Below are positions 43,554 to 54,746 of a stretch of DNA of 64,000 nt, piece after piece. The position numbers and the translations under genes are program-made. The stretch is from Echria macrotheca (taxonomy: Eukaryota; Ascomycota; Sordariomycetes; Sordariales; Schizotheciaceae). The stretch covers positions 1 to 64,000 of the forward strand of contig MU839827.1 in assembly GCA_030411725.1 (NCBI GenBank), in the 5' to 3' direction. A model generated the notes under the pieces. It was not told the origin of the DNA, searched no databases, and saw nothing but the letters and a program-made list of their open reading frames with translations. The number at the start of each line of letters is the position of its first letter. The first letter of the stretch is position 1.

Positions 43554-45425
43554 ATGTGGTCCACAACCTTGGCCGTGGTGGCCATCCTGGCATCCCCCAT
43601 CGCCGGCCACGCCGCCTCGTCCGTTGAGACAGGCACACAAGCCTACGCCTTCGACATGAGCCAGGTCTACCTAACCAACAGCCGCTGGAAAGCCAACGAG
43701 AACCGCACGGTAACCTACCTCAAGAACGTCGACGTCGACCGGCTGCTCTACAACTTCCGGGCGAACCACAAGCTCTCCACCAAAGGCGCGGCCAAGAACG
43801 GCGGCTGGGACGCGCCCGACTTCCCCTTCCGCACCCACGTGCAGGGTCACTACCTTAATGCGTGGGCATACTGCTACGCCTCGCTGCGTGACACGACCTG
43901 TCGCGACCGCGCCACGTACTTCGTCGGGGAGCTCGCCAAGTGCCAGGCGAACAACAAGGCGGCCGGGTTCGCCGAGGGCTATCTCTCGGGCTTTCCCGAG
44001 TCCGAGTTCACCGCGCTCGAGGGCCGGACACTGAGCAACGGGAATGTACCGTACTATGCCATCCACAAGACCATGTCTGGTCTGCTCGATGTCTGGCGAC
44101 ACATCAACGACACCACTGCCCGCGATGTCTTGTTGAGTCTGGCCGGCTGGGTTGACGTCCGCACGAGCAAGCTGAGCTACAACCAGATGCAAACCATGCT
44201 CGGCACCGAGTTTGGGGGCATGAACGACGTGCTGGCGGACATCTACCTCGAGACGGGCGATGCAAAATGGCTGACGGCAGCGAAACGGTTCGACCACGCG
44301 TCCATCTTCGACCCCCTGGCATCCAACCGCGACGCCCTCAGCGGCCTGCACGCCAACACGCAGGTGCCGAAATGGATCGGGGCGGCGCGTGAGTACAAGG
44401 CGACCGGGACGACGCGGTACCGCGACGTGGCGCGCAACGCGTGGCGCATCACGGTCGACGCGCACTCGTACGCCATCGGCGGGAACAGCCAGGCCGAGCA
44501 CTTCCGGGCACCGAATGCCATCTTGGGATATCTGATGCGGGATACGGCCGAGGGGTGCAATACCTACAACATGCTCAAGCTGACGCGGGAGTTGTTTTCG
44601 TTGGATCCGGGCACGACGGATTACTTCGACTTTTACGAGCGCGCGCTGATTAACCACCTGCTCGGCCAGCAGAATGCCGCGGATTCGCACGGCCATATTA
44701 CCTACTTCACTTCGCTGAATCCGGGGGGACGGAAGGGGGTAGGGCCAGCGTGGGGAGGGGGCACGTGGAGTACGGATTACAACTCGTTCTGGTGCTGCCA
44801 GGGGACCGCGCTCGAGACAAACACCAAGCTGATGGACTCGATTTACTTTTACGAGAACAAGACGCTGTATGTGAACCTGTTCACGCCGTCGGTCCTGAAG
44901 TGGGCAGAACAGAACGTGACGATCACACAAGCGACTACATTCCCTGTGGGCGATACAACGACGTTGACGGTCGACGCGGCGACCAAGGGGGAGTGGACGA
45001 TGCGTATCCGTATTCCGTCGTGGACTTCTTCAGCTGCCGAGGTCAAGGTCAATGGTGAAAGCGTCACCGGTCTTGTTACCAAGCCGGGGACATATGCGTC
45101 GGTTGCCCGGAGCTGGAGTCAAGGGGATGTGGTTACCGTCAAGCTCCCGATGTTGCTGCGGGTTGTCCCGGCCAACGACAAGCCCGATGTTGCGGCGCTG
45201 GCGTACGGGCCGGTGGTGCTCGCGGGCAACTACGGCAGCTCGAATTTGACGTCGATTCCGGCGCTGACTCTCGGGTCGTTGCGTCGTGCATCGGGCGGCA
45301 GTGCGCTGGAGTTCACCGCGTCGTCCGGAGGGAAGACAGTCAATCTGGGGCCGTTTTTCGAGGCATACAACTACAACTACAACGTGTACTGGGCGGTGAG
45401 CGGACAGTTGCCTGTTAGCACTTAG
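43554..45425 (+). CDS. Secreted GH127-type beta-L-arabinofuranosidase
   Basis: A single exon of 623 residues, starting at the ATG at 43554 (MWSTTLAVVAILASPIAGHA), which gives a signal peptide. The body is an (alpha/alpha)6-type barrel protein of the DUF1680/GH127 family, which removes beta-L-arabinofuranose from plant cell-wall glycans and hydroxyproline-linked sugars. The unusual zinc-thiolate catalytic site known from the Bifidobacterium enzyme HypBA1 is matched in spacing: E333-x-C335 and C414-C415 (in FWCCQGTALE) as ligands, one of the cysteines being the nucleophile, and E315 (GGNSQAEHF) as likely acid/base. A beta-sandwich follows from about 450. Related families such as GH146 share this site, so the exact GH number needs a search. 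The enzyme would act outside the cell on plant biomass. Confidence 0.9.
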   Translation: MWSTTLAVVAILASPIAGHAASSVETGTQAYAFDMSQVYLTNSRWKANENRTVTYLKNVDVDRLLYNFRANHKLSTKGAAKNGGWDAPDFPFRTHVQGHYLNAWAYCYASLRDTTCRDRATYFVGELAKCQANNKAAGFAEGYLSGFPESEFTALEGRTLSNGNVPYYAIHKTMSGLLDVWRHINDTTARDVLLSLAGWVDVRTSKLSYNQMQTMLGTEFGGMNDVLADIYLETGDAKWLTAAKRFDHASIFDPLASNRDALSGLHANTQVPKWIGAAREYKATGTTRYRDVARNAWRITVDAHSYAIGGNSQAEHFRAPNAILGYLMRDTAEGCNTYNMLKLTRELFSLDPGTTDYFDFYERALINHLLGQQNAADSHGHITYFTSLNPGGRKGVGPAWGGGTWSTDYNSFWCCQGTALETNTKLMDSIYFYENKTLYVNLFTPSVLKWAEQNVTITQATTFPVGDTTTLTVDAATKGEWTMRIRIPSWTSSAAEVKVNGESVTGLVTKPGTYASVARSWSQGDVVTVKLPMLLRVVPANDKPDVAALAYGPVVLAGNYGSSNLTSIPALTLGSLRRASGGSALEFTASSGGKTVNLGPFFEAYNYNYNVYWAVSGQLPVST

Positions 45426-46110
45426 ACTTCCTAGGCGTGTAATTAGGTGTCTGCTTCCTAGCTGTAGTAATATGGACGATGTCTTTCTTTCAATGACAGC
45501 TGTCTCGTGGGGGACAAGTTCGTGTCGTTGAACAAGAAAATCCGTTTGGGTAGGTAGATTCTAGCTAGGTGGGTTCGTCCTGCGGAAGAATATGATTTCC
45601 GTAAAAACAGGGACATTGAACCAACCTATTCCTCATTAGTAACAGACACTAGCAACTGTCGAGGACGGAATCCTACCAATATGCGGATTTTTTCCGCAGA
45701 ATCTGACATAATAATACGCCCTGTATCATTACCGAGCGACCGCATCGCGCCCTCCCGATCACCAAGCCCAAATCCGTCGCCAAGCCACCCCCGATCCGGG
45801 CCCTGTCCACGGCCAAGCGGGTCTCACAAACCGCCGATACATGAGCAGGCAGCAAGAAATGCCAGACAGCGTGACGGGGTTGATAGTGGGGCTCGGGTGG
45901 TCCACCAGTCCGGGGCCGGAATGGCTTGTAATCACACTCGGCCCTCGGGGTATCGATGCCGGGGGTGGGTGCGAGTCCGAGGTCCGGGTATAAGACGAAG
46001 CTGCGACACTTGGAAACATCATACAAAACAGAAACACCAGTATTGTGACCAATTATCAGCTTGAAACTGAATCATTCCGAAGACATCTTTTGATTGTGTG
46101 CACCGTCAAA
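45426..46110. other. Intergenic, nothing recognised
   Basis: About 685 bp, with a GGTAGGTAGATT element near 45549. Open frames on both strands at 45673-46064 overlap each other and look random. Confidence 0.55.
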
Positions 46111-47216
46111 ATGTCAAAATTCAGCCAAATGTTTCCGCCCGCGCCGGCATTTACGGAGCGGGAACTCCCAGACCAGACTGGAAAGGTAACCCCTTCATCA
46201 CCACACCCAGGGAAGACCCAACAGACAGAACTAACACGTCCCCAAGGTCTTCATAATAACAGGCGCCTCGTCAGGCATCGGCCTCGAACTAGCCAAGATC
46301 CTCCACGCCGCCAACGCAACCCTCTACCTCGCAGCGCGCTCCAGTTCCAAACTCTCCCTCGCAACCGAAACAATCCGTTCGTCCTCCCCCAAATCACAGG
46401 GCCGCATCGAATCCCTCGTCGTCGACGTATCCGATTTATCCTCCATCAAACCCTGCGTCCAACAATTCCTAGCCCGCGAGACGCGTCTGGACGGGTTGGT
46501 CCACAACGCGGGGGTGATGAATACCCCTCCGGACGCCAGGACCAAGCAGGGTCATGAACTCCAGATCGCTACGCACGTGTTGGGGCCGTTTTTGACGACC
46601 TCGCTGTTGGAGGGGGTGTTGGGGTCGACGGCTGGGTCGAGGGTGGTTTGGGTGTCAAGTATGATTTCGGTGGGGGCGCCTAGGGGGGGGGTTATCTGGG
46701 ATGAGGAGCGGCAGAGGCCAGTGGTGGTGAAGGCGGGGATGGATAATTATATGCAGAGCAAGGTTGGGAGTGTATTTCTTGCGGGGGAATTTGCGAAGAG
46801 ATGGGGTGGAAAGGGGGTGATTTCTGTGGTATGTGTTCAATGTTTTGGCTGATGAGTTGAGGAGTGGCTAATACCGGACAGAGCGTGCATCCGGGGCTCA
46901 TGAGGACGGATCTGCAGAAGAATATGCCGGCCATCTTCGGCGTAACGATGGTGAGTAGTTCACACTTTAGGGCTCGGAAGTTTACTAACGGGAATAGGGC
47001 TTGCTTTTCAAGGGGCCAAAGTTTGGTGCGTATAGCCAGTTGTTTGGGCTGCTGTCGCCGGAGGTCACTCCGGACAAAAATGGGAGCTTCATTATCCCGT
47101 GGGGGAGGTTTGGCGAGATCCCTGCTGATATCGCGGCGGGTATGGAGGACGGGGGCTCAGGGTTGTCCGGAAAGCTTTGGGCTTGGTGTGAGAAGGAGAC
47201 CACGACCTTCCGGTGA
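46111..47216 (+). CDS. Short-chain dehydrogenase/reductase
   Basis: Four exons, 46111-46185, 46247-46828, 46882-46950 and 46998-47216, give 314 residues; all three introns lie exactly between codons and are 47-61 nt. The Rossmann motif TGASSGIG (30-37) binds NAD(P), the NAG step (LVHNAGVMN) stabilises the central sheet, and the catalytic set is S162/S163, Y193 and K197 (YMQSK). The length and the C-terminal extension past the catalytic lysine fit the retinol-dehydrogenase/WW-oxidoreductase-like branch common in fungi. The substrate is not readable from sequence. No signal peptide or membrane helix, so likely cytosolic. It lies tail-to-tail with the small secreted protein gene at 47649. Confidence 0.93.
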
Positions 47217-47648
47217 GGCTCTCACTCATGTCAATCGTATCGGTTGTGGGTTCTGGGATATACCGCTTTCGGAGTTTTTTCTTTGATGGCGTCGAGTTGA
47301 TGTTTTCATTTGTTTCACTCTAGCGTTGTTCTCGTGGAGTTAGAACTATGCAGTACACGTACATGTGGCTGCTTGAGCTCCAACAGAAATCTCAGAATGT
47401 TAACAGGGTTTTAGCGTATCGTAGACCAATTGATTGGTATGCGAATAACGAACATGACATACCCACACAGAGGCGATCCGAGAAAAGACAATTGTAAAGT
47501 AGAAGCGTGAACTCATTACAAGAATATAAGATGGTGAACAAATCTCCCATATGATGCAACCCTTGAAACCCCCAATGCACCCCTACCATGCATGTATACA
47601 CCCCAAAATCATTCCGATGTCATAAACCATACCGCCATTTCATGGCCC
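47217..47648. other. Intergenic between convergent genes
   Basis: 432 bp holding the 3' ends of the dehydrogenase and small secreted protein genes. Nothing else seen. Confidence 0.6.
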
Positions 47649-48137
47649 TTAAGAAGGCTGGATCCACGGGCGGCACTTGTTGGCAGCACAGAACCCATTG
47701 CAGCAAGGTCCAACATACTGGCCATTGATGAAGCAGTCGCCATACGTCGGGATGCAGACGCCCTGGCAGCTCACACCCGTCACAGGTTGGGGCGGCCCGA
47801 TAATGATCTGGCCGACACCCTTGCTGTCGATGCCGCCGACGAGGGCCTTCTCGCCTGGTGTGTAGAAGGTGCACTGCGACAGGGCGTTGTAATCCGGCGC
47901 ATCGATGATATTGACCGAGATGCCGTTGTCTGGGAGTTATTAGCATGAATGTTTGGTATGGTAGCGACAATGGGGGAACGCACTGGTCGGGTAGACCTTG
48001 CCGTCGGCAGGGATGGCCAGGGAGTAGCTAGCCGGACCACCGTGGAAGGTGAGGTGGACGGTCTGCACGTCGCGCTCCTGGATGGGCGTGGCCGAGGCGA
48101 GCCCGAGGGCCAGAGCAAGGGCAGCGTACACCTTCAT
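47649..48137 (-). CDS. Conserved small secreted cysteine-rich protein
   Basis: Exons 48137-47984 and 47929-47649 give 144 residues; the 54-nt intron (donor GTGCGT, branch CTAAT, acceptor CCCAG) keeps frame. MKVYAALALALGLASATP is a clear signal peptide, and QER just after it may be a Kex2-like site. The mature protein has a beta-type half (VHLTFHGGPASYSLAIPADG, then ISVNIIDAPDYNAL) and a C-terminal half with most of the eight cysteines in a knot-like order: C...C-x3-C...C...CC...C...C. The ending GPCCNGFCAANKCRPW looks like a knottin fold. I believe close relatives are widespread in Sordariomycetes and conserved beyond what is usual for effectors, but I give no name. A TATA-like element lies about 97 nt upstream. 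Confidence 0.87.
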
Positions 48138-49342
48138 GATGATTTCTGTGAGATGGATATTGATGTTGGTATTAGACTTGTGTTTGGTAATGCTGATGGA
48201 ATGTCCGGATCAAAGCCCGAGTTGTCCAACTCTTTTATACACGGTTCCATCATGTGCTACTAGGTCTATGCTCGTACAGAATCTGGGTCGATGGAAAGAG
48301 TATGGAGTGCCGTCCAATGATCTGGGCCGGTGGGAATACGACAAGCATCTGACCGACGCACCGGGACCAATCCGGCGCCGTCTTTTTTTGGCCCGTCGGC
48401 TGCTGCGGACGCACCGCACCGTCGAGTCCCCGCACAGCCGCAACACGAACATGCCGACGCTGCCGTCCACTGTATCTTCAGCTTGGCACCCACGTTGTGG
48501 CGCACACCAGGTGACCACTCGCCGGCACTGACAGCGCCGTTAGCGCAGTCGTCCCACCTCGGCTTCGACGCTCCGCCCTCTGCCGGCCGGCATCCATCCG
48601 AAAACATCAGCCAGCCACAGTCACTATGCCGTGGAAGTGTAAGTTTCTGGCCGAATCATCTCGCACACTAACATATTCTGCCGATCAACCTCGTGTCCGC
48701 CAGCAGGGAAAATGCCGCTCCAGTTGGTCTGTTGATGAATGAATGACGTGAGCCGATGAGGCCGAGATGGTGGGGATTGACCAAAAGCTTGGCGTCCATC
48801 TGGTGGATCTTAGCAAGAACCTCACACCACTGTCAGAGAATGAGCATGGTGAGCGGTTTAGTTTGGATGGACCTGGATTCGGAGGTTTGAGCCGCAGAAA
48901 AGTCTCGGGACGCGATGTTTTCTGGTGCGAGTTACATCGCTTGACTGCCGACCAACACTACCCACACTTCAGCTAGTGACTGGATGAATACGAGATCCGG
49001 CGCTGTTCACGTGGCTGCTTTTCACCCGGTTCCTATTGGGTGCTCGCTCGCTCTGGAGCGCAACCCATCGTTGAATACGTCATGGTGAAGGTCTTAGAAC
49101 TTACCATCGGGTGTTTGGCACAACCAGTAGAATTGGTACAGATGATGCCGGGACTATCTGCACTCTTTCCGAGTGTCTCGGAGTGTAGGGTGTCCAAGGC
49201 ACCATTGAAGCATACGAAGGGCATGGAACTTTACTGCCGGCCGAGTTCCTCATCAACAATAAACAATAGGCAAGTATTTAACGCCTGTACCCGTATCGAA
49301 CATGAATACATGGAACGGAGAAAAAGCCTTCGAACTCAATCA
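48138..49342. other. Intergenic, 1.2 kb
   Basis: Holds the promoter of the small secreted protein gene (TATA-like element at 48233-48239). No further gene is supported; open frames on both strands at 48266-48671 overlap and look random. Confidence 0.55.
48233..48239 (-). promoter_or_regulatory. TATA-like element
   Basis: TATAAAA on the minus strand, about 97 nt upstream of the start codon at 48137. Confidence 0.5.
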
Positions 49343-51823
49343 CTAGAAAGGCTCCCCGATCTTGTCGACCTCAAACACTCTCAACTTATCCGACGCAACA
49401 AACTCAAACATCAGACACCCAAGCTGGACATTCCCGCCAATACCCCCATTGATACACCCCTTCCAATTCCACCACAGAGTATCCTGACACTTAACATTCC
49501 CAGCCCCCTCCCCTTGAAGCAGGGGATCGGCCGCATATACAGCCTTCGGCCCGTTGTTCTCCAGCGCGCACCCGTCCTTCCACCAGATGTTGTACTGGTA
49601 CGGCACTTGCCCGTCCCACGACAAGTTCTGTACGAAGCTGCTCTTATCGTCCTTGCGAATGGTATATCTGGGTAGCCAACGGCCCACGCAGGGCCACATG
49701 GTGAACGAACTGACCGAATCGCCGTGGACGTCGCCGTTCAGCGCTGGCACGTCCTCGGGTTTGTAGCAGAACCTGGGGAACTCTTGGAGCTTGGTGAAGG
49801 GGTTGTAGATCTTGTATTCGAATGTGCCGCAGATGTCGTCGTAGGAGCCTGTTTCGTACATGTAGATGCCAGCTTGACGACGTTAGCGTATGGTTCCATG
49901 TCCCCTGAAGTAAGCAGCAAAGGGACTCCCCAAACTTACGTGTACTAGCTGCACAAGCAGTTGCGAATTGTGAGTACACCGCATTGCAGTCCATCTTGCA
50001 CAACGTATCCTTCGAAGCGGGCGTAAAGTTAAGATCGCACCGGAAATTGACATAACTTCCAGCGTCGGCTGGTGGGGTGCGTTTTGTAACGGACTTGAGG
50101 TGCGGTTCAGGCAGGACGTTAGCCCCTTTAGAATCGACAGTCATAGACAGCTTGAAATCTTTGTTCCACTTCTCGCAGAAGTGGCTGTGTATGGTGTTTT
50201 TATCCGAGCTGAAGACGGAAGCAGGAATCTCCGTCATGGCGACTGGACATTGCGGGCGCATCTCAGGGGGCTGTGTCGTGTCGTTCTCATTCAAAAGTTT
50301 CTTCCATAGCCTGAAATCTTGTCTCAGACCCGGATCGGCAAAGTCGGTCGTCAGAAAAGGGGGTCCAGTGCATTCGCAGCCCTTGTGTTCTCCCTATTGC
50401 ACATTGGATGAGCATTGACGACCACAGATTCTGAGAGACTCACCTCTGAGCACAGTGCCTTCTTGGCATCCTCGGCTCCAACAATCACCATCGGACAGTC
50501 TTCTCCCACCATCCCACATTTGAGCTGCGGGGTATAGTGTTAGTTGGACGGACACAATGACTGAACTCGGGGTCTTACTGAGTGAGGATCTGGACATGCT
50601 GAAGCTGTTGGGCTTAAACCTCCCTCTGTGATCACCATGGTGGCCTGTATACGATTCCGGTCCCTCAATGGGTTATCCTCTACAATGGTGTCAATGGCCA
50701 AAGCCATGATGTAGAGACCAAGCTGTTGGCGGACATCAGAGTCTGAGGTTATCATTGGGGAGTAACTGTCGATAAAGTCGGCAAACCTGTCAGCAGCAAG
50801 CACTGCAGGGCCGGCACCTGGGGCGAACTGGAAGTGAACTCCGGCTGGGCTAATATGTAGAAGATCATTGAAGGGGCCTCCATTCTCTACACCGCCAATC
50901 ACAGCTTGAGAAGCGCACAGGGCTTGTCCATAGGTGCCACGACCGGCACGCTTCCGAGTACTGGCCGGTGTGGGATTCTCGTTGTCGAAATCAAGACCAG
51001 CCTGGCAGTCCTTGGACCTTTGCATGAAGTCGTTCAGGCGGTCGGCAAGGCCTTTGTCTAGAATTGCCGCAAGATCGCCAGCTTGGAAGCCGTCGGCAGC
51101 AGAAGTCACGGCCGTAACGGCGGGCGTAACCGACCTGGAGTTGGTCAGAATAAGCACCGAGGGCAGCTGAACGGTAATAGCAGCCGGTGGACCTACCCCT
51201 CAAGCGATGTTGACGTATCCGGAGCTTGAGTGATCGTAACAACAGCGCTACCTCCTGCCAAGACCGTAATTGGCGTGGCCTGTGGTATATTGACAGCACC
51301 GCTCGCCGCGACTTCAGGCCAGAAGTTCCCTTTGTCATTTGCACGCTGCTTGCCCCCGAGCCATCCGGCAACAGTCAAGGCGGCAATGGCACCCTTCAAC
51401 CTGCTGATCGACTTCCAGACTCGAGCGATGAATGCTATGATAACAACCAGCTGGCGGCTTTGGAGGTGCTTGTCAGTCTGGATAACGGCGTCCTCCAGAA
51501 CCTTGGAGACGTCCTGGTAGCATTGGTCGCTAGGTTGCCCGCAGCCGTCAAGCACGCCGTCGACTCTGGCTTTGATGTCTTGCCCGAGGACGACGTTGAA
51601 GCCGTCATCGGCCTCTGTGATCCAGATAGAGTCGGCCTGGATGCCATCCGGCAGAGCGTCCTAGGCGTCTGGTCAAATGCTGTAGGGGCATTTTTACTCC
51701 TACCGTGGGTCGACTCACAAGTTTTGGATCGTATTGCTGCAAGTCGCCAAAGTCTAAAACTTCAGCGCAAACGACTCCAGCAAAGATAACTAGACTTAGT
51801 GTCGATGGGGACTGCCACTTCAT
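49343..51823 (-). CDS. Large secreted cysteine-rich protein of unknown family
   Basis: Six exons (51823-51719, 51660-51197, 51134-50579, 50524-50444, 50393-49940, 49872-49343) give 729 residues; introns are 50-67 nt, most with CTRAC branch sites, and the frame closes through all of them. The start MKWQSPSTLSLVIFAGVVCA is a signal peptide. The first third has a hydrophobic helix near 95-110 (LVVIIAFIARVW) and an alanine/threonine-rich link. The middle contains conserved-looking cysteine motifs (LKCGMVGEDCPMV, then GCECTGPPF). The C-terminal half is rich in Trp, Tyr and Cys (SQFATACAAST, YQYNIWWKDGCAL), like a folded extracellular domain. No enzyme signature is visible. The internal helix could be part of a fold rather than a membrane segment. 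I do not recognise the family; function unknown. Confidence 0.78.
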
Positions 51824-53291
51824 TGTAGCTAGAAGACTCCAGGTCAGGGGTCCGGAACGTGATGTTGGAATTAGAAAAATCTGTGTGGTGGCTACAGAGT
51901 ATGTCTCGAGGGATCAGTGCCATCAAGTCAACAGCCGCCCCTGTTCTTTCTTATAAAACGAGGGTTCTATATGCCTGCGCGTTAGCGGAAGGGATGATGG
52001 CCTGGTTTCGTTTTGCCTGGGCAAGTACGAAACACGCATGGCCCTCGCACTCCCCGGCCTAAATCAATGGCCAAAGGGGGGGTTGATGTCGCCGCCTTGG
52101 TCATTCGACCAATAAGCAACACTATGAGAAAGGTCTAAAGCTACCACTTACATGGATGTTAGCAGTGTAGCCAATTGTTAGGACACCTCACAAAGTGGTT
52201 ACATCAACGTATGCGGGACATGGTGGGAAGGCACAGCTGGGTCCATCAAATGGGTGCGTCCGACGCCAAACCTTTGACCCAAAGAACACAGGAAAGTGTA
52301 ACCCAGCAGGCCAACACAAGGGGGGTGTGGCCCCGCGTGCGCTGAGGAAGCAGTAAGGCAAGACAACATGCCAGCTGAGACGAAACAGATCAACCAAAAA
52401 TGCCCAAATGTTTGCCTCTGGTAATCTTCACCAGTTTCACTGTATTACCTAGGTAGACGTGAAAGTGTAATTGCCTCTGGGTTTCCATGGCCTCGTGGCG
52501 TTTGCTTTCTGCACCCCGACGCCCCAGCAACGGCCAACAAGGCCAGAGCCATGCCGTCACCGTCACTATTGCCGTCGTCCGTGGTCATGCAAACATTGAC
52601 TGATACCCCTGGGCCCTCATGTTGACTTTGTCTTCTAAACTGCGCATTGCGGTTTTCTATTAATGCTGCTCTGATTCGTGGTACGTGTTACCCGCTGGTC
52701 CACGTCTACCTGCCCCCGTGTCAGGGTCGGTCCGATATCGCAGTCCATTTTGATGATGAACATCGTGGTCGGTACGGAAGCTAGTCGTGTTGGTGTTGTT
52801 GCCGCAGGTATTTGTGCATCCTAAAATTCATTCTACTAAGTGACGGATATTCAAGCATGGCCGATATAACAAACATTCCACATGTTTAGAACATCACGGC
52901 CCCGTCAAGCGCACCACGTGGTTGTTTTTGAGCCAACGACTCTGGTAGGTGACAATGTGCTGTGAAACTGGAAACAACGACGGGGAAACATTTCTCAACT
53001 GACCACAACAAGTGGGAAGGTGTGTTCTTGACGGGCCGTCGACCTGTATGTGCAGAACTACACATCGGAAGGGGTTACCTGGGTCGGGAAAGACCTTGGA
53101 CCGTAAAGCAAAGCTGGGGTTCGAGAAAATATATAATTCGACCGTGAGGTCCGCTTAAACAACTGAAAACAGCCAGAGACACATATCATCACCCATCAGT
53201 AACCCACAATACTTCAGCTTCTCTACTCCATATTACCAGGTAGTTTTTGGGTTTTCCGTATCTTCAATCTCGTCACGAATCCCCTGCCAGG
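51824..53291. other. Intergenic between divergent secreted-protein genes
   Basis: About 1.5 kb shared by two divergent secreted-protein genes. TATA-like elements lie near each start: TTATAA around 51951 for the minus-strand gene and ATATATAA at 53129-53136 for the plus-strand gene. No coding sequence supported. Confidence 0.55.
53129..53136 (+). promoter_or_regulatory. TATA-like element
   Basis: ATATATAA about 160 nt upstream of the metallopeptidase start codon at 53292. Confidence 0.4.
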
Positions 53292-54593
53292 ATGAGGTGG
53301 AACAAGCTCCTCTTCCTGTCCCTGCTGCGCCTATGTAGGGCTGACAGGCGGTGGAAGCTCTTCGGGTGCGGTACGTGCATCGAGTCTTGATATCACGAAC
53401 ATTCTCATGGGGCTGTAGCTAATTCACTTGGAATCCGTGCAGACCCAACCACCCAAAGTTTACTTTCAGCTGCCTTCACCGAAACGGTTACCATCGCGGA
53501 AACGGCCACCGACGTGCTAAATAATAACATGGGAGATCAACATGTACAGGACATGCTCAACAACATTCTCGGACCAGATCCGGCCAGTGTCCAGAGGGTC
53601 AGAAGTAGGTAATTGCTATCTGCTATTTGGTCGTGCTATGTCTCTCCAACACACTTCCGAGAGTTCGAGATTAATGAGGCAAGCGGTGAAGATCGACTCA
53701 CCGCTATTGCTACGCTCGACAGGCAGCCGTCTCCTTTTCTTGGTGTACCGGGAGGGGACAATTTGGATGTTGTAAGTTACATGGACTGAATCCGCCCGAC
53801 TACCTCAAGGACGCGTGTATGCACAAGCAGGTGGGCTAAGAAATGCAGTTGGTCTACTGCGACGCATCCAACTTCGATGTGGACCCCGCCAACGGTATGA
53901 AGAAAAATAAAGCCATGTCGCCGGCTTATCCTCTTCCCATTGGCCAGGAGGCTTCTCGGATGGTTGACGTTTGCTACAATGGTGTAGACGGGGTAGATGA
54001 TAACCTTCCCCTGGCTATGACATCTTCTTCGAACGAGATGGACGTCCCAAGCTGGAAGGCTGCTGTTCAGCAGTGGCGGGAGGCCAACGCTGGTGCAGCG
54101 GCTTCACCCAACCCTAATGATTATAGTATCCCGCACCCAGACAGGCCGAACACCATGAACCTCTGCAAGTGGTACCTGGAAATCTTCCTCGGGGACTCAG
54201 TTTTCAACAGTGTCAGTGATACAGCCATTGCGAGAGTCCAGGACCCGTCCTTCATTAGTGAGTTGTCTCCTCCGAATAAGCCCATCAATGCACTTGTGCA
54301 AGGTCTCACGGGGACCTTACTTCACGAGGCAAGTTGCTCATACACCCAGGTAAACTGTAGCTGGAAAAAGGAGAACTGACTCATATCTCTCTTCACAGTT
54401 GACTCATACGAACTTGGGGGGAATGGCAGTTGATAGCTCCGCGCCAGGAGGTTGCTATGGGTGGGAATGCGTCAGCAGACTACACGACGAGAACAACGCC
54501 GATTCGATTGCCTTTATCGGCGTCTGTATGTATCTTTTCAAGAAGGGCTTTTTCGTAAACAATGACGGCATGGTTGAGAATATTTCTTCCTAG
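53292..54593 (+). CDS. Secreted zinc metallopeptidase, aspzincin-like (HELTH)
   Basis: Five exons, 53292-53370, 53443-53604, 53662-53771, 53849-54328 and 54399-54593, give 341 residues. MRWNKLLFLSLLRLCRA is a short signal peptide. The HExxH zinc motif is HELTH, made when exon 4 (TGTLLHE) is joined to exon 5 (LTHTNLGG). That needs an intron with a GC donor (GCAAGT, 54329-54398). A GT donor at 54350 would also keep frame but would put seven residues inside the motif. After the motif come APGGCYGWECV and ENNADSIAF, where the Asp may be the third ligand, as in M35 and lysine-specific metalloendopeptidases. It probably digests protein outside the cell. Exon 3 borders are the least sure. It is divergent from the secreted gene at 51823. 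Confidence 0.8.
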
Positions 54594-54746
54594 CCGGTAC
54601 CAGGGACGGATGGGTGCCTAGTCACGTAGCCACGAAATCATGAGTTTGCTGTGCTGGACTGTTCTAACATTTTTCAAGAACCGTCGGTGCCAGACCGAAG
54701 GCCTCACCCAGGGAACTACCCGCCACTGGGGCGGGTTTGACACGTA

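Noticed and set aside
43671..44930. 419-codon open frame on the minus strand
   Set aside because: It lies wholly antisense to the GH127-type gene, whose protein has a signal peptide and catalytic residues. The antisense product is Arg/Val-rich with no family pattern, as expected from a GC-rich complement.
49040..49675. 211-codon plus-strand open frame
   Set aside because: Its 3' half is antisense to the last exon of the secreted 729-residue protein; no family-like sequence.
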